A stretch of DNA of 37,433 bases, taken from assembly GCA_002730975.1 (NCBI GenBank), contig PCBO01000036.1, positions 1 to 37,433 on the forward strand. Reading direction: 5' to 3'. This document shows positions 36,249 to 37,433 of the stretch, in pieces. Source of the DNA: Opitutia bacterium (GTDB taxonomy: Bacteria; Verrucomicrobiota; Verrucomicrobiia; Opitutales; Seribacteraceae). The translations under genes and the position numbers were made by a program. Every line of letters begins with the position of its first letter. Within the stretch, counting starts at the first letter, position 1. A model generated the notes under the pieces. The model searched no databases and was not told the DNA's origin. It worked only from the letters and a program-made list of their open reading frames with translations.

Positions 36249-37166
36249 TTAAGCCAACTGAACCTCGACGGTGAACTCGTCGCGACCGGATGGCGGGACA
36301 AAGCGGGCAGACTTTATTTCAGGTGCGTTGGGAGGAGCCATCCAGGGTTCGACGCAATAGAAAGGGCTATCGTCCGACTCGGTCCAGGAAACAAAAGTGA
36401 GACGCGAACCAACTTCGGCTCCGCCCACTTCGGTAATTGAGATTTGTTCCTCCTCATTGCCAAGCCCAAAGACTGCGCAAGGTTCCTTCAACTCGTAGTG
36501 TATCCGGTTTACGAGGCCGGGGTCATCGAAAGGGACGGGACCCTTGGGCGGATCGATCTTCTCGAGAAGGCCACCCTGCTTGTATTGCCTTACCTTAGAC
36601 GCGGGGATGGACAACTGGTAATCGGAACGGGATAGACCTTGCCGCCATGGCAACTGGAAATAAAAATGATGCCCGGCCGCCCATGGAATGGAAGTCCGCA
36701 TTTCGTTTTCCAAAATCAGGCTGACCTGCAAGGACAATTCCGAAAAACGATAAACGACGGAAAACTTGTAATCGAACGGGTAAGCAATCTTAGCTTGCTC
36801 GTCGGGAATCAAGTCGGCCGCAAAGCCATGGTCATCGATCGAGGAAATGCTGAAGCGACTGTTGCGGGAAAATCCGTGCTGGGGCATAGGGAGCACTTCG
36901 CCTCCGGGAGCAAGCCACTTGTCGAGGTCACCAGTACGAATACAACGCCCGGAAAAGGGAAAAAGAATGGGATTGCCGCCGCGAACCTTGGCGAATGTGG
37001 AAGCGTCTGCATCCTCGGGCCAGTGGATGACGTCGCGAACGGAACCATCGCCCATGTTGACATGCCAGTTCATGAGGCGAGCCCCTCGTTCAGGCGAGGC
37101 GAGAAAAGTGGAAGGTCCGACGTCCCAGCGCCGAATTTCCATGCCTTGGTAGGAAATGGTATCCAT
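36249..37166 (-). CDS. Aldose-1-epimerase (mutarotase)-like protein
   Basis: The frame opens at 37259, but the ATG at 37164-37166 is preceded by a strong Shine-Dalgarno sequence (GGAAAGG) and gives 305 residues, the usual family length. Galactose-mutarotase-like features are NPILFPFSGR near residue 67, MPQHGFSRN with the conserved His in the middle, AAGHHFYFQLPW and a late Glu (CVEPWMAPPNAPE). The family interconverts alpha and beta anomers of aldoses or hexose-6-phosphates in the cytoplasm. Here the preferred sugar is unknown. No sugar operon is adjacent. The gene is divergent from a secreted-protein gene at the right edge, with a 66-base shared promoter gap. Confidence 0.85.
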   Translation of the reverse strand: MDTISYQGMEIRRWDVGPSTFLASPERGARLMNWHVNMGDGSVRDVIHWPEDADASTFAKVRGGNPILFPFSGRCIRTGDLDKWLAPGGEVLPMPQHGFSRNSRFSISSIDDHGFAADLIPDEQAKIAYPFDYKFSVVYRFSELSLQVSLILENEMRTSIPWAAGHHFYFQLPWRQGLSRSDYQLSIPASKVRQYKQGGLLEKIDPPKGPVPFDDPGLVNRIHYELKEPCAVFGLGNEEEQISITEVGGAEVGSRLTFVSWTESDDSPFYCVEPWMAPPNAPEIKSARFVPPSGRDEFTVEVQLA

Positions 37167-37232
37167 GTAACCTTTCCTTTGACTCCACTTTACGGTTTGC
37201 GCAATGCCTTTTAATAAACAATAATAAAACTC

Positions 37233-37433
37233 TTGGCAAAAAAACTGACAGATACCCATGCCATTGTTTGCTTAACGGCTGTGCTTGGATTTACGCTTCC
37301 CCTGCTCGCAGAGGAAAATGTCGGTGTTGCTGACGATGCAAACTCCAGTTCGAGCGGAGCCTTGGCGGAAAACAACGGAACTCTGGACGAGCTCGCGAAT
37401 GAAACAAATGCCAGCGAAGAATCGGATTTTTCC
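37233..37433 (+). CDS. Start of a secreted acidic protein, cut by the window edge
   Basis: The frame from TTG 37233 is open to the end of the window (67 codons). A signal peptide is plausible (LAKKLTDTHAIVCLTAVLGF, then TLPLLAEE). After it come acidic, Asn/Ser/Ala-rich residues typical of a linker. The nearby ATG at 37258 is out of frame and stops after a few codons, so TTG is the best start. No domain is visible in the part present. Confidence 0.5.
   Translation, partial: MAKKLTDTHAIVCLTAVLGFTLPLLAEENVGVADDANSSSSGALAENNGTLDELANETNASEESDFS

Noticed and set aside
36639-37214. Plus-strand open frame of 191 codons
   Set aside because: It is antisense to the aldose-epimerase-like gene, which has family motifs and a strong Shine-Dalgarno sequence.

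Overview
This window looks like chromosome of a free-living, Gram-negative, heterotrophic bacterium, most likely a verrucomicrobium of the Opitutales/Puniceicoccales type. That is an inference from several things: MoxR/DUF58/BatA/DUF4175-type operons with secreted alpha/alpha-toroid proteins (a planctomycete and verrucomicrobial habit), an ECF sigma/anti-sigma pair lacking a zinc motif, many GTG and TTG starts, weak Shine-Dalgarno signals, and outer-membrane porin and TonB receptor genes. No 16S rRNA gene or other taxonomic marker is present, so the assignment is not proven.

Layout. (1) 1-5.2 kb, minus strand: a two-domain PPK2-type polyphosphate phosphotransferase that runs off the left edge, an outer-membrane porin-like protein with a clear terminator, and a three-gene cassette of ECF sigma factor, membrane anti-sigma candidate and secreted PDZ/EF-hand protein behind a good sigma70-like promoter. 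(2) 5.4-11.4 kb, plus strand: a compact ebo (metabolite traffic) cluster with a short unknown leader gene, TatD-like EboB, TIM-barrel EboE, UbiA-like EboC, sugar-phosphate-cyclase EboD and phosphodiesterase-like EboF. (3) 11.5-28.2 kb, plus strand: a seven-gene operon-like run of MoxR ATPase, DUF58 protein, BatA-like vWA membrane protein, a 1102-residue vWA protein with a PA14 domain, a 2228-residue DUF4175-like membrane protein with very long Ala/Gln/Glu coiled coil and Gly-Glu-Gly-Gln repeats, and two tandem secreted squalene-cyclase-fold paralogues. (4) 28.3-34.6 kb: a 1237-residue VCBS/ASPIC-UnbV lipoprotein, convergent with a TonB-dependent receptor whose promoter region carries three evenly phased Fur-like operators. 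Between the two genes lies a tight string of hairpins ending in a terminator, which may be a structured RNA. (5) 34.7-36.2 kb: tRNA-Arg(CCG), a small GIY-YIG-like gene and non-coding or degenerate sequence that looks like an accessory insertion. (6) 36.2-37.4 kb: an aldose-1-epimerase-like gene and the divergent start of a secreted protein cut by the right edge.

How it works together. The ebo genes are known from cyanobacteria, where they are implicated in moving a biosynthetic precursor to the periplasm. Here they stand alone with no pigment genes beside them, so the transported metabolite is unknown. In the MoxR operon a cytoplasmic AAA+ ATPase probably works on vWA/MIDAS partners anchored in the membrane, while the giant repeat protein and the paired toroid proteins would act in the periplasm or at the surface. 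This cluster, with PA14 placed inside a vWA protein and a repeat-rich giant, is the strongest candidate for an undescribed system.
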